From positions 1-43,319 of the forward strand of contig SEEV01000012.1 of NCBI GenBank assembly GCA_004211695.1: a DNA stretch of 43,319 nt, written 5' to 3'. Source of the DNA: Rhodococcus sp. (in: high G+C Gram-positive bacteria). GTDB lineage: Bacteria; Actinomycetota; Actinomycetes; Mycobacteriales; Mycobacteriaceae. This document shows positions 1 through 8,661 of this stretch, piece by piece; the first letter of the stretch is position 1; each line of letters starts with the position of its first letter. The position numbers and the translations under genes were made by a program. Below the pieces are notes generated by a model that did not search any database, was not told where the DNA came from, and saw nothing but the letters and a program-made list of their open reading frames with translations.

Positions 1-192
1 GTCGCGTACCCCGCCCGGAAGCCCACGGCGAGTGCGCCTGTGAGTTTGGTCGGCGTCGATGGTCCGCGCTTGTCGCTGTTTGCGGAGCCACAACGCTTTC
101 TTGGCTCTCACCGGCGCGGTGCGGTGCCACCCAGCGTAAGCGCCATCTCGAGGACGAATTGTGACCGTGCCCGACCGATGGAGACCATCACA

Positions 193-1005
193 CTACAGTC
201 GTGGGTCGACTGGCTCGGACTCGAGCGCAAGGACCGCGAACACCGGCTCGTGCACCCGCCACAGCGGGTCGCCTTCGGTGAGTCGGGTCAAAGCTTCCAG
301 CCCGAGTGCATGTTCGCGCAGGGCCATCGATCGTTTGCGGCCCAGGGACCGGTCGCGCAGTACGTCGAGATGCTCGGTGTAGTCGGGACCGTAGATGATC
401 CGCAGGTACTCCTGCCCCCGCACCTTGATTCCGGGCTGAATCCGCCTGTGCGCCAGCTCCGCGGGTGTCGAGCCGAGTGGCTTGACCACCATGCCCTCAC
501 CGCCGGCGTCGGTCAGCCCCGACCACCAGGCGGTCGCCGCGCCCCGGGATTCGTCCGAGGTGAGGTCGACGAACTGGTGTCTGGTTTCGGCGATGAGAGG
601 GTCGTCGAGCATCGCCAGCTTCGCCAGATGCCAGGAGTGCGGTTCGGTGACCGCGGGTGCCCCGCCTTCGCAGGCGAGGATCTGGAACGGTGCCAGTCGC
701 ACCCCATCTAAGCCGTCGACCGGCCAACAGTACCGGGCGTATGCCTCCCGGAACCGACGGGCGTTGTCCGCGCGGGCTCGTGTGTGGGTCAGCAGGTCGC
801 CGACGTCCAACCCCCTCGCCGCGGCTCGCTCGAGTGCGGTGATCGCTTCGGGAAGCGCGGCACCCGCCGCGGCACCGACCGACGCGTAACTGGCTGCGGA
901 TCAGCTCGCCCGCCTTCGCCGACCACGGCAGCAGTTCGCAATCGAGTACCAGCCACGGCGACCCGAGGTCGTCCATGAGCGGCCCGCGCGCGGTGCGGAG
1001 CCACG
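193..1005 (-). pseudogene. Pnkp-type polynucleotide kinase-phosphatase-ligase, C-terminal ligase-domain remnant
   Basis: The minus strand encodes the last part of a bacterial Pnkp (the RNA-repair enzyme that partners Hen1). The ligase-domain sequences WLVLDCELLPWSAKAGELI, GGEGMVVKP and IKVRGQEYLRIIYGP are recognisable, and the protein ends with its usual tail VFAVLALESEPVDPRL. Near position 885-895 the frame changes: RSQ is in one frame and YASVGAAAGAALPEA in another, which indicates a one-base indel. Everything upstream of the ligase domain (kinase and phosphatase, normally several hundred residues) is missing, and the break coincides with a perfect hairpin at 1014-1056. No Hen1 gene is nearby. 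The fragment cannot make an active enzyme. Family assignment is from memory of conserved Pnkp motifs and I am fairly sure of it. The 1-192 stretch downstream holds nothing I recognise. Confidence 0.8.
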
Positions 1006-1013
1006 CGACCAAC

Positions 1014-1056
1014 AATGAGTGAGGGCGGAACCCAGTGGGTTCCGCCCTCACTCATT
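1014..1056. terminator. Perfect 20-bp hairpin, terminator-like
   Basis: Positions 1014-1033 and 1037-1056 are exact reverse complements (arm begins AATGAGTGAGGGCGG) with a 3-nt loop AGT. There is no clear T-tract on either side, as is common for actinobacterial terminators. It lies at the 5' break of the pnkp remnant, where no terminator of that gene belongs, so it probably came from another gene or marks a recombination junction. Confidence 0.7.
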
Positions 1057-1467
1057 CACGTCAGTCGCACCCGGTCTGCGGGCATCTCCAAGGCCAGTGG
1101 CCATCGTGAAGCACTGACCGGAGCCTGTAGATGGTCCGGCGGGGGTCACGCGACGAGGTGCACCCTCCCGAGGAAGCCGGCGGGCCGGTGAACCACCCAT
1201 CCCGCCGCGCCCGCGGCCCCGCCGGCGCCCGCTACGAGATGCCGTCCGCGGCCGGGCGGCGCGACCACGCTGATGCTGTACGCCACCGAGCTTTCCAGCA
1301 CGAGGTCAACCCCCTCGCATCTGTCTTCTGCACGTCGAGTGGCGTTGGATCGCCGGCGGCGGCCCCTGCAGGCACGCGTCACCGCGCGGACAAGCCCGGT
1401 CCCGGCGGACAAGCCCGGTCCTTCGGAGGATGATCCCGCCGCGGTTCCCCCTTGCGGGGCGTGGGCT
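1057..1467. other. Non-coding stretch with no recognisable gene
   Basis: Open frames exist on both strands but are compositional: arginine-, proline- and alanine-rich, with no domain motif and no ribosome site. It lies between two gene remnants and is probably decayed DNA. Confidence 0.5.
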
Positions 1468-1947
1468 TCAGCTGAGAACGCACGCCTGCCGTGCCGCACG
1501 CAACCATTCCGGGTACTCGCCGAGCAGCAACTCGTACAGTTCCGCGTCGCTGAGCTTGTCGACGTTCTCGACCGCGAAGAATCCGGCGTTGTCGACGAGT
1601 CGGCCGGTCAGGTTGTCGAGCTTCTCGAGGACACCGAAGCTGGACTTTCCGATGCCGATGAACTGCCAGAACGCCGGGAACGCATCGGCTGTCCGCATAA
1701 GGGCCGTGATCTGTGCTTTTGCGTGGAATCCGCCGTCGGTGAAGAACAGCACCAACGTCGGTACCGCGGCGGCCTTGTCGAGGGTGCCGATGATCTCTTC
1801 CATGATCGGGATCTCGTTGTTGGTGCCGCCGATCGCATCGAAATCGATGTCACCGTGCCGGCCGTGCAGGTGGACATAGGTGTTCACCCAGTCGTCGGCG
1901 TCGGCGACGGTGACGTCGGGCAGTTTCACGAACCGCTGGGCAACCGG
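1468..1947 (-). pseudogene. TerF-like vWA-domain protein, 5'-truncated remnant
   Basis: The minus-strand frame carries the end of a von Willebrand A domain protein of the tellurite-resistance (TerF/TerY-like) type. It reads FVKLPDVTVADADDWV, GGTNNEIPIMEEIIGTL, PTLVLFFTDGGFHAKAQI and VENVDKLSDAELYELLLGEYPEWL, ending at 1468. The DGG segment and the invariant threonine of GGTNN resemble part of a MIDAS metal site, but the N-terminal DxSxS strand is missing. Homology stops almost exactly at the stop codon of the aldo-keto reductase (1949). The open frame running further upstream is only a shadow of that gene. The junction implies that the downstream redox block was inserted here or that a deletion occurred. 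Confidence 0.75.
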
Positions 1948-1948
1948 G

Positions 1949-2848
1949 TCAGGCCTCGGGGATCTCCGCGCCGTGCTCGGCGAGGGTGATCGACTCTGGG
2001 TCCGGACCGCCGCGCACGCCGGTGTGAAGGGCGTCGATCGCGGCCAGCTCCTCGGCGGCCAGCTCGAAGCCGAGGACGTCGAGGTTCTCCGCGATCCGGG
2101 CCGGGTTGGTCGACTTCGGGATCGCTTGGCGGCCCTGGTCCAGGTGCCAGCGCAGCATGACCTGCGCCGGCGTCCTGCCATGGCGCTCGGCTATCTCGCG
2201 GATCGTCGGGTCGTCCAGGGTGCTGCGGCGGTCGTCGCCTCCCCAGCCAGGGTAGAACGTGATCCCGCCGATCGGCGACCAGGCCTGGGAGACGATGCCG
2301 TGCTTCGTGTTCGCGTCCTGGACCGCGGTCTGCTGGAAGTACGGGTGGACCTCGATCTGGTTGACCGCCGGGACGACATCGGTCTCGGCGACGAGCCGCA
2401 TAAGGTGCTCGGGCATGAAGTTGCTGACGCCGATGGCGCGCACCTTCCCGTCGGCCAGGAGGGACTCCAGGCCCTTGTAGGCCTGGACGGTCAGGTCGAA
2501 CCGGGACGGCATCGGCTGGTGCAGGATCAGCAGGTCGATGGTCTCGACGCCCAGCTTGCCGGCCGACTTGTCGAATGCGGGGCGCGTCGCCTCGTACCCG
2601 TAGTCGTTGATCCAGACCTTGGTCTCGAGGAACACCTCGTCGCGGTCCAGGCCGGAGCGGCGCAGGCCCTCACCGACCTCGCGCTCGTTGAAGTACGCCG
2701 CGGCGGTGTCGACGTGGCGATAGCCGGCGTGCAGCGCCGTCTCGACTGCGCCGGCGGTCTCCTCGGGCGGGGACTGGAAGACGCCGAGGCCGAGGGCGGG
2801 GATGGTGACGCCGTTGTTCAGAGTGATCTGCGGAGTGTTCGCGGTCAT
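1949..2848 (-). CDS. Aldo-keto reductase (AKR5-like), 299 aa
   Basis: NADPH-dependent aldo-keto reductase of the short 2,5-diketo-gluconate-reductase type, expected to reduce aldehydes or ketones in the cytoplasm. The catalytic tetrad is visible as D47 (HVDTAAAYFNE), Y52, K77 (ETKVWI) and H110 (LLILHQP). The NADP-binding segment is IPKSTNPARIAENLDVLGFEL near the C-terminus. Full length for the family. The ATG at 2848 is chosen because AGGAGG lies 7 nt upstream and the encoded N-terminus (PQITLNNGVTIPALGLGVF) is canonical. It follows a paralogous reductase (stop at 2881) by 32 nt and so forms a minus-strand unit with it and the half-MFS gene. That unit probably answers to the divergent TetR gene. 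Natural substrate unknown. Confidence 0.93.
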   Translation of the reverse strand: MTANTPQITLNNGVTIPALGLGVFQSPPEETAGAVETALHAGYRHVDTAAAYFNEREVGEGLRRSGLDRDEVFLETKVWINDYGYEATRPAFDKSAGKLGVETIDLLILHQPMPSRFDLTVQAYKGLESLLADGKVRAIGVSNFMPEHLMRLVAETDVVPAVNQIEVHPYFQQTAVQDANTKHGIVSQAWSPIGGITFYPGWGGDDRRSTLDDPTIREIAERHGRTPAQVMLRWHLDQGRQAIPKSTNPARIAENLDVLGFELAAEELAAIDALHTGVRGGPDPESITLAEHGAEIPEA

Positions 2849-2880
2849 GTGGTGCCTCCTGTCGAGTGCGGTTTGTGCTG

Positions 2881-3735
2881 TCAGTCGAGGGTGAGGAGCA
2901 GCTCGAGCATCCGCGGGTCGCGGTGATCGAAGTCGCCGCCGGGCTTCTGCTGGTCGAGGGCGGCGATTTGCGCCATCTCCTCGTTGGTGAGCTCGAAGCC
3001 GAAGACGTCGATGTTCTCGCGCAGCCTCTCGGCGCGGGTGGACTTCACGACCGCGGAGGCTCCGCGGTCGACGAGCCAGCGCAGGATGACCTGGGGAGCT
3101 GTGCGGCCGTGCGCGGCGGCGATCCCGGTGAGCACCCGGTGTCCGAGGATCTCGGGGCTGCCCTGGCCGAGCGGTGCCCAGGCCTGCAGGACCGTGCCGT
3201 GCAACGAGATGAGCTCCTGGGTGGCGATCTGCTGATTCAGCGGGTGCGTCTCCCTCTGGTTGACCGCGGGCACGACGCGGCTGTGGGCGACGAGGCCGGC
3301 GTAGCGATCGTCGAAGAAATTGGACACGCCGATCGCGCGGGCCAGTCCCTCGTCGAGCAGCTCTTCCATGGCCCGCCAGGAGCCGTAGTAGTCGCCGAAG
3401 GGCTGGTGGACCAGCCACAGGTCGAGGTAGTCCAGGCCGAGGTTGTCCAGCGAGACCTGGAAGGCCTCCTTGGTGCGCTCGTAGCCGTGGTCCTTGAACC
3501 ACAGCTTGGTGGTGACGAACAGCTCCTTGCGGGGCACGTCGGTCTCGGCGATTGCGCGTCCGACGGCCTTCTCGTTGTAGTAGCGGGAGGCGGTGTCGAT
3601 GAGCCGGTAGCCGGCCTCCAGCGCCTGCGGGATCGTGTCGAGGACCTCCTGGTCGCTCATCTGGAAGACGCCGAGGCCGAGTTGCGGCATCTCGATGCCG
3701 TTGTTCAGCGTGATGCTCGGAACGGTGGGGGTCAT
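2881..3735 (-). CDS. Aldo-keto reductase (AKR5-like), 284 aa
   Basis: Second reductase of the tandem pair, clearly related to its neighbour (both begin with ITLNNG and LGLGVFQ). The tetrad is D47 (LIDTASRYYNE), Y52, K77 (TTKLWF) and H110 (LWLVHQP). The cofactor region is VVKSTRAERLRENIDVFGFEL. The ATG at 3735 has AGGAG upstream (AAGGAGAACACCTGCA). It follows the truncated MFS gene by 58 nt and precedes the other reductase by 32 nt, consistent with one operon. The pair differ enough to suggest specialised rather than recently duplicated enzymes. Reduction of reactive carbonyl compounds is likely, but the substrate cannot be read from the sequence. Confidence 0.93.
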   Translation of the reverse strand: MTPTVPSITLNNGIEMPQLGLGVFQMSDQEVLDTIPQALEAGYRLIDTASRYYNEKAVGRAIAETDVPRKELFVTTKLWFKDHGYERTKEAFQVSLDNLGLDYLDLWLVHQPFGDYYGSWRAMEELLDEGLARAIGVSNFFDDRYAGLVAHSRVVPAVNQRETHPLNQQIATQELISLHGTVLQAWAPLGQGSPEILGHRVLTGIAAAHGRTAPQVILRWLVDRGASAVVKSTRAERLRENIDVFGFELTNEEMAQIAALDQQKPGGDFDHRDPRMLELLLTLD

Positions 3736-3793
3736 TGCAGGTGTTCTCCTTCTCTGGCCGTGGTGAATGAGGTCTGGGTCGCCGGGAGGGCGG

Positions 3794-4378
3794 TCAGTCC
3801 CGCACGGCCTCCGGGATCGGTCCCTCATGGATGCCGACCGGGGCGAGGGCGCTGCGATGGGTCCGGAGGACAAGCGCCGTGTGAACCGCGCCGACGAGGA
3901 GGATCGTGACCGCGGCGACGAGCGGGCCGGTGGCCCCGACGGCGTCGATGAGTCCGCCGCCGAGCATCGCGCCGAGCATCATCGAGCCCTGGATGGCGGC
4001 GACGAGGATCCCGCCGCCCGCCTCGGCGTGGTCGGGGTAGGCCTTCGCGAGCCAGGACGACCAGCCCACGCCGACCGACCCTGCGGCGAAGCCCCAGACG
4101 GCGACCGATGCCACGGCGGCGATCTGGGAGTCGCCGCCGGCCGCCCAGAGCAGTGTCAGCGCCGCCGCCTCGACGAGCGCCGCCCCCGCCAGCGTCCAGC
4201 GGATGCTCCGGGCGAGCAGGGCCGGGGCCAGCGCCGTGCCGAGAAAGTTCGCGACCCCGAAGATCAGCAGCGCCAGAGCAACACCGTCGGTCGCGAACCG
4301 CGCAACGGCCTCGAGGAACGGGCGCAGGTAGGTGATGAACATGTTCTGGCCGCCGAACAGCAGTACGACGCCGACCAT
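3794..4378 (-). pseudogene. MFS exporter, C-terminal half only
   Basis: The 194-residue frame holds about six hydrophobic segments and corresponds to the second half of a twelve-helix MFS drug/arabinose-type exporter. It starts inside what would be helix 7 (VVLLFGGQNMFITYLRPFLEA) and continues through to the polar tail. The first ~200 residues are absent. There is no ribosome site before the first ATG (4378), and the coding sequence runs almost directly into the palindromic operator at 4383-4399. The likeliest history is a deletion that fused the operator region to mid-gene. A half-size transporter acting as a dimer is possible but less likely. It lies in the same direction as the two downstream reductases and could still carry their transcript. 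Confidence 0.75.
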
Positions 4379-4382
4379 GCCG

Positions 4383-4399
4383 CGGATACGGCGTATCCG
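4383..4399. promoter_or_regulatory. TetR-type operator (17-bp inverted repeat)
   Basis: CGGATAC-GGC-GTATCCG, a perfect 7+7 inverted repeat, lies between the divergent tetR gene (ATG at 4419) and the half-MFS/reductase unit (4378). Position and form are typical of autoregulating TetR operators. Binding is inferred. Confidence 0.75.
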
Positions 4400-4418
4400 A
4401 TTCTGTTAGAGTGATGCC

Positions 4419-5096
4419 ATGGGAGCCACGACGCTGCGCAAGGACGCCGCCCGCAACCGCGAACGCCTGCTCGCCGCCGGGCGCGAGGTGTTCGCCCAGC
4501 GCGGGCTGGAGGCGACGCTCAACGACGTGGCCCACCACGCCGGCGTCGGCGTCGGCACCGCCTACCGGCGGTTCGCCAACAAGGAAGAGCTGATCGACGC
4601 GATCCTCGTCCAGCAGGTCGAGGAGCTTGAGGCGATCCTCGCCGACGCGCTGGCTGAACCAGACCCGTGGGAGGGGCTCGTGCAGTACCTCGAACGCTCC
4701 CTCGATGTCCAGGCCAAGGACCGCGGCATGGCCCAGGTCTTCTCCGGGCAGTACGCTCGGCCGCAGAAGTACGACTGGGGCCGCGACCGGCTCGCGCCCC
4801 TCGTCGAGCGCGTCGCCGACCGGGCCCGGGAGGCCGGCCTGCTGCGCGAGGACGTGACCGGCGCTGATCTGATCCTGCTCCAGGTCGCGCTCAACACCAT
4901 CGCGACGACGGCCCAGGACGGTTGGACGCCGGACGGCCGCGACGACGCCGGCGAGCTCTACCGCCGCTACCTGTGGATCTTCCTCGACGGGCTCAGCCCC
5001 CACCGCGACCGGACGTCACCCCTTCCCGTGCCGCCGCTGACGACGGATGAGACACATGCCTTGCTCGGTTCCAGCGAGGACGTCTCCGAAAGCTGA
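4419..5096 (+). CDS. TetR/AcrR-family transcriptional repressor, 225 aa
   Basis: The N-terminal helix-turn-helix of the TetR family is clear at residues ~12-60 (RERLLAAGREVFAQRGLEA, DVAHHAGVGVGTAYRRFANKEEL). A ligand-binding helical domain follows and resembles TetR proteins that control drug exporters or reductases. There is no good Shine-Dalgarno before the ATG. TTAGAGT lies close upstream, so the message may be leaderless or nearly so. It is divergent from the half-MFS/AKR unit across a 40-bp gap holding a perfect operator-like repeat, so it most likely represses both itself and that unit. The effector is unknown. The last ~30 residues are polar and probably disordered. Confidence 0.92.
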   Translation: MGATTLRKDAARNRERLLAAGREVFAQRGLEATLNDVAHHAGVGVGTAYRRFANKEELIDAILVQQVEELEAILADALAEPDPWEGLVQYLERSLDVQAKDRGMAQVFSGQYARPQKYDWGRDRLAPLVERVADRAREAGLLREDVTGADLILLQVALNTIATTAQDGWTPDGRDDAGELYRRYLWIFLDGLSPHRDRTSPLPVPPLTTDETHALLGSSEDVSES

Positions 5097-5237
5097 CCAC
5101 CCAGCCGGAGGCCCGGAGGATCCGACGGCTCTTTCTTCTCCCCCGTCGCCGATGCCACGGGGTTCGGGCGTGGGCGTGAGGGGTGTTCCTTTCCGTGCGG
5201 GGAGGTGAGCCACTTGGGCGAGGGCCAGCATGAGCGC

Positions 5238-5702
5238 TTATCCCGCTGCGCCTTTCTGGTGGTGGCTCATGTCGCCGACGCCGTCGCTGTGCACCACGCG
5301 CGACGCGAAGCGCCACTGGCCGTTCCTGTTCGAGAAGGTGTCTTCGTAGCGGGCCTGGGAGATGAGCTGGAGCGGGAACCCTGGTGCGACCTGCGAGGTG
5401 AGCACGTAGGAGAGGCTGCGCGCCGTCTGCCCGTCCCCGGCGACGTCGACGACGAGGTTGCTCACCATGTGACGGGTGCCGGGCTTCCCGTCGTGGAGCA
5501 TCATGGCCTCCTGCAGGACGGCGGTTTTCTCGGCGCTGCCAGTCGTGACGATCTCCGAGGAGAGCTGCCAGGTCGCGTGCTCGAACATCGCGGCGACGGC
5601 GTCGAAGTCGCCGGCGTCCAGCCGATGGCAGTACGTGTGGACGAGGCGGGCGATGTCGCTCTCGGCGACGCGGCGGTCTTCGCGGGAGATCTGATCGGTC
5701 AT
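5238..5702 (-). CDS. SnoaL-like / NTF2-fold protein, 154 aa
   Basis: Small cytoplasmic protein of the SnoaL-like NTF2 superfamily. It has an N-terminal helix with D-I-A-R-L-V-H-T-Y-C-H-R-L-D-A-G-D-F, the usual FEHATW strand, HMVSNLVVDVAG in the middle, and a C-terminal curved sheet with RYEDTFSNRNGQWRFASRVVHSD. Members include ring-hydroxylating dioxygenase beta-like folds, cyclases and dehydratases. The conserved Asp-His pair typical of aromatic-acid relatives is plausible here, but function cannot be fixed. Start 5702 is preferred over an upstream ATG at 5807 because homology begins there. The gap to the divergent XRE regulator is about 100 bp and contains a short GTCCA-N6-TGGAC repeat at 5710-5725. 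Confidence 0.8.
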   Translation of the reverse strand: MTDQISREDRRVAESDIARLVHTYCHRLDAGDFDAVAAMFEHATWQLSSEIVTTGSAEKTAVLQEAMMLHDGKPGTRHMVSNLVVDVAGDGQTARSLSYVLTSQVAPGFPLQLISQARYEDTFSNRNGQWRFASRVVHSDGVGDMSHHQKGAAG

Positions 5703-5805
5703 GCACCCAGTCCACCGCGCTGGACGTGCTCGCGGCAGTGATGAGACGTCCCGGGGTCTGACAGTGCCTGCCACGCGCGGCCCAGTGGCCGTAGCGTTTG
5801 ACGGC

Positions 5806-6708
5806 ATGGACCATCAGGCAGAGCTCCGCGGCTTCCTCACCACCCGTCGGGCCCGGATCTCCCCGGAGGAGGCGGGCATGACCCCGTTTCCGGGGATGCG
5901 GCGCGTGCCTGGGATGCGCCGCGAAGAGGTTGCCTACCTCGCCGGGATCAGCGTCGACTACTACACGCGCCTGGAGCGCGGGCGCGTCGCGGGCATCTCC
6001 GACGAGATCCTGGACGCGGTCTCCCGGGCGCTGCGGCTGGACGAGGTCGAGCACGACCACCTGTTCGCCCTGGTGCGTGCTCTTCGCCCCGCCGGTGCGC
6101 GCGCGGCGCGGCCCACGCGAGGGGCGGTGCCTGAGACGGATGTCCTCCTGCAGCGCGTGCTCGCCGCGATCGACGTGCCCGCCGCCGTCCAGAACGCGCG
6201 GCTGGACATCGTCGCCGCGAACCGCCTCGGCTGGGCCCTGTATCCGCACGCCGAGCAGTGGCTCGCACGCGGCGAGGGCAAGCCGTTCAACCACCTGCGC
6301 TTCCAGCTGCTGGACCCGCGCGCGCAGGACTTCTACCAGGACTGGGACCTGGCCGTGCGCAACGGAGTCGCCGTGCTGCGCGAGGCCGCCGGTCGCGACC
6401 GCGCCGACGAGGAGCTCTTCGCGCTCATCGGCGAGCTGTCGGCCAAGAGCGAGCTCTTCCGCACCCTGTGGGCATCCCACGACGTGCTCCGCTACCGGCG
6501 CGGCCCGAAGCGCTACCGCCATCCGCTGGTCGGCGAGCTGGTCTTCGAATCCCAGACGTTCGCGGTCGGCGGCGACGAAGGGCTCAGATTGGTCGTATAC
6601 ACCGTCGAGCCCGGCGCCCCCACCGCCGACGCCCTGCAGATCCTCGGCACCTGGACGGCCGAGCACGAGAGCGCCGAGACGCCATCCGCCGCACCCCGCG
6701 GCCACTGA
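5806..6708 (+). CDS. XRE-family regulator with MmyB-like ligand domain, 300 aa
   Basis: Helix-turn-helix regulator with the N-terminal signature FLTTRRARISPEEAG, then PGMRREEVAYLAGISVDYYTRLERGR (HTH, ~residues 30-70). A long MmyB-type PAS-like domain follows (~110-275), including LDIVAANRLGWALYP, RFQLLDPRAQDFYQDW and HPLVGELVFESQTF. Such proteins are widespread in actinobacteria and usually sit beside the oxidoreductases they control. Here the neighbours are the divergent SnoaL-like gene and the downstream aldo-keto reductase (138-nt gap). A broken relative of this protein type lies at 12567-12750. Start 5806 is chosen because homology begins at MDHQAELRGFL; the frame is open further upstream. 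Confidence 0.92.
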   Translation: MDHQAELRGFLTTRRARISPEEAGMTPFPGMRRVPGMRREEVAYLAGISVDYYTRLERGRVAGISDEILDAVSRALRLDEVEHDHLFALVRALRPAGARAARPTRGAVPETDVLLQRVLAAIDVPAAVQNARLDIVAANRLGWALYPHAEQWLARGEGKPFNHLRFQLLDPRAQDFYQDWDLAVRNGVAVLREAAGRDRADEELFALIGELSAKSELFRTLWASHDVLRYRRGPKRYRHPLVGELVFESQTFAVGGDEGLRLVVYTVEPGAPTADALQILGTWTAEHESAETPSAAPRGH

Positions 6709-6846
6709 CGCCCTGCACCGCGCCGGAGCCGGGCGCGAGGAGTCCCTGACTGGGCGTCGGCGGGGCGAGACGCCGAAAAGTCCGGCGCGTGCTCCGTCCG
6801 CGCTGCCTGCACCCATCGACACCACGACACCCCATGGAGGGAAGAC

Positions 6847-7803
6847 ATGACGAACGATCCACTGACGACGCCGGCCATCGCGCTGGGCACCTGGGCCTGG
6901 GGCGACAGCGGGGAGGCCGGCGACGGCTACTTCGGCAGCCGCCTGACCGAGTCGGGCCTGCGGGAGGTCGCCGAGAAGGCCATGGCCGGTGGGCTGACGC
7001 TGTGGGACACCGCCACGGTGTACGGCATGGGCCGCTCCGAGAAGGCTCTCGCGAGAGCGCTCCGCGGCTTCGACCGGAGCTCGTACCAGCTGTCGACGAA
7101 GTTCACCCCACAGATCGTCGGGGACGGCGACGACCCGGTCGCCGACGCACTGGAGCAGAGCCTCGCGAACCTCGGCACCGACTACATAGACCTGTATTGG
7201 ATCCACAACCCCGCCGACGTCGAGCGGTGGACGCCGGGCCTGATCCCCCTGCTGGAGAGCGGGAAGGTCCGGCACGTCGGCGTCTCGAACCACGACGTCG
7301 AGCAGATCCAGCGCGCCGACGCCATCCTCGGCGAGGCCGGATACCGGGTGGAGGCGGTGCAGAACCACTACAGCCTGCTCTACCGCAGCTCCGAGCTGGG
7401 GGGCGTCCTGGACCACTGCCGCGAGAACGGCGTGCGGTTCTTCTCCTACATGGTCCTGGAGCAGGGCGCACTGACCGGCCGGTACGGCCCCAAGAACCCG
7501 ATGCCGGCAGGCAGCAGCCGTGCCGAGGCCTACAACCACGTCCTGCCGAGACTGCAGGCGCTCACCGACCGCCTCGCCGCCCTTGGCCAGGAGCAGGACA
7601 CCTCCGCCGCCGACGTTGCCACCGCCTGGGCCATCGCCAAGGGAACCACGCCGATCATCGGCGTGACCAAGCCGGGTTACGTCGACGGACTCGTCCGCGC
7701 GCAAGGCGTCGAGCTCACCGGCGAGGACATGACCGAGCTCGAGGCCCTGGCCGAGGCCACCGGCGTCGACACCCGCGGCAGCTGGGAGCACGAGATGCAA
7801 TAG
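6847..7803 (+). CDS. Aldo-keto reductase, 318 aa
   Basis: Aldo-keto reductase of the longer Tas/YajO- or Kv-beta-like type, distinct from the tandem pair at 1949-3735. The tetrad is D54 (LWDTATVYGMG), Y59, K85 (STKFTP) and H120 (LYWIHNP). NADP binding is likely through the GVTKPGYVDGL segment near the C-terminus. GGAGGG stands 6-7 nt before the ATG. It lies downstream of the XRE regulator in the same direction and ends just before a strong bidirectional terminator. It is expected to reduce a small aldehyde or ketone; the substrate is not evident. Confidence 0.93.
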   Translation: MTNDPLTTPAIALGTWAWGDSGEAGDGYFGSRLTESGLREVAEKAMAGGLTLWDTATVYGMGRSEKALARALRGFDRSSYQLSTKFTPQIVGDGDDPVADALEQSLANLGTDYIDLYWIHNPADVERWTPGLIPLLESGKVRHVGVSNHDVEQIQRADAILGEAGYRVEAVQNHYSLLYRSSELGGVLDHCRENGVRFFSYMVLEQGALTGRYGPKNPMPAGSSRAEAYNHVLPRLQALTDRLAALGQEQDTSAADVATAWAIAKGTTPIIGVTKPGYVDGLVRAQGVELTGEDMTELEALAEATGVDTRGSWEHEMQ

Positions 7804-7818
7804 TCGCCGCGCATGTGG

Positions 7819-7858
7819 GGAGGGCCCGGTCACCAGATCCCTGGTGACCGGGCCCTCC
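7819..7858. terminator. Bidirectional terminator, perfect 18-bp stem
   Basis: Positions 7819-7836 and 7841-7858 are exact reverse complements (arm GGAGGGCCCGGTCACCAG) with loop ATCC. It lies between two convergent genes and so probably ends both transcripts. Confidence 0.9.
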
Positions 7859-7871
7859 TCCGTGTCGCGGT

Positions 7872-8621
7872 TCAGGCTCCGAAGCCGCCGTCGACCCCGT
7901 ACTCCGAGCCGGTGACGAAGCCCGCCTCGTCGGAGGCGAGGAAGGCCGCCACCGCGGCGACGTCCGCGGGCTGGCCGAAGCGGCCCTGCGGGATGGCCCG
8001 GCGGATGGCGTCCATGTGCATCTGCGCCGCGTCGTCGGACAGGTCGGTCTTGCCGTAGATCGGCGTCTCGATCGAGCCGACGCCGATCGCGTTGACCCGC
8101 ACGTCGTCGCCGGCGAGCTCCTTGGCCCAGATCTTGGTGAAGGTCTCCACGGCGGCCTTGGTGCCGGCGTACATCGACATGTTGGGCAGGTGGTTCTTGC
8201 AGATCACGCTGGACATGTTGATGACGCTGCCCCGCGTCGCCTTGAGCATCGGCAGCGCCCGGACGGTGAGGTTCACCAGGGCGCGGACGTTGATGCCGAA
8301 CACCCGGTCGTACTCGTCCATCGTTACCTTCGAGATCGGCGTGACGGGTGCCCATCCGGCGTTGTTCACCAGGACGTCCAGCTGCCCGTAGCGGTCCTGG
8401 ACCTCCTGCAGGACGCGGGCGATGTCCTCGTCCCGCTCGAGGTCGGCCACCGCGTACGAGATGCCGTCGTAGCCGTCCGCGGCCTCGACGAGGGTGTCCT
8501 CGGTGCGGCCGAGGATCAGGACCTTCGCCCCGTCGGCGGCGAAGCGCCGGGCGACTGCGCGACCGATGCCGGTACCGGCACCGGTGACCAGGGCGACCTT
8601 GCCGTCGAGTCGTGCCCTCAT
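7872..8621 (-). CDS. Short-chain dehydrogenase/reductase, 249 aa
   Basis: Classical SDR. The cofactor motif TGAGTGIG is at residues 13-20, NNAG at 86-89, the catalytic serine in NMSS (137-138) and YAGTK gives Y151 and K155. The C-terminal SEYGVDGG is the usual substrate-loop end. GGGGAG precedes the ATG by about 7 nt. It is the last gene of the minus-strand series MFS - VOC - F420-type oxidoreductase - SDR, with gaps of only 40-45 nt. That suggests one transcript dealing with transport and reduction of a common compound. Oxidation or reduction of a secondary alcohol/ketone is likely. Confidence 0.93.
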   Translation of the reverse strand: MRARLDGKVALVTGAGTGIGRAVARRFAADGAKVLILGRTEDTLVEAADGYDGISYAVADLERDEDIARVLQEVQDRYGQLDVLVNNAGWAPVTPISKVTMDEYDRVFGINVRALVNLTVRALPMLKATRGSVINMSSVICKNHLPNMSMYAGTKAAVETFTKIWAKELAGDDVRVNAIGVGSIETPIYGKTDLSDDAAQMHMDAIRRAIPQGRFGQPADVAAVAAFLASDEAGFVTGSEYGVDGGFGA

Positions 8622-8661
8622 CGTCGCTCTCCCCTCTTGCAGCTCATCGACCCGCGGGCGG

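Noticed and set aside
1131-1499. Frames of about 100-117 codons on both strands
   Set aside because: No recognisable content and no start signal; the region lies between two remnants.
5710-5725. GTCCA-N6-TGGAC as operator of the XRE regulator
   Set aside because: Arms of only five bases are expected by chance in a GC-rich 100-bp gap; kept only as a remark under the SnoaL-like gene.
4993-8355. A 1120-codon open frame on the minus strand
   Set aside because: It runs antisense to the TetR, XRE and aldo-keto reductase genes and through the terminator at 7819. Its composition is Arg/Ala/Gly-rich with no domain motif, so it is a GC-driven shadow frame.
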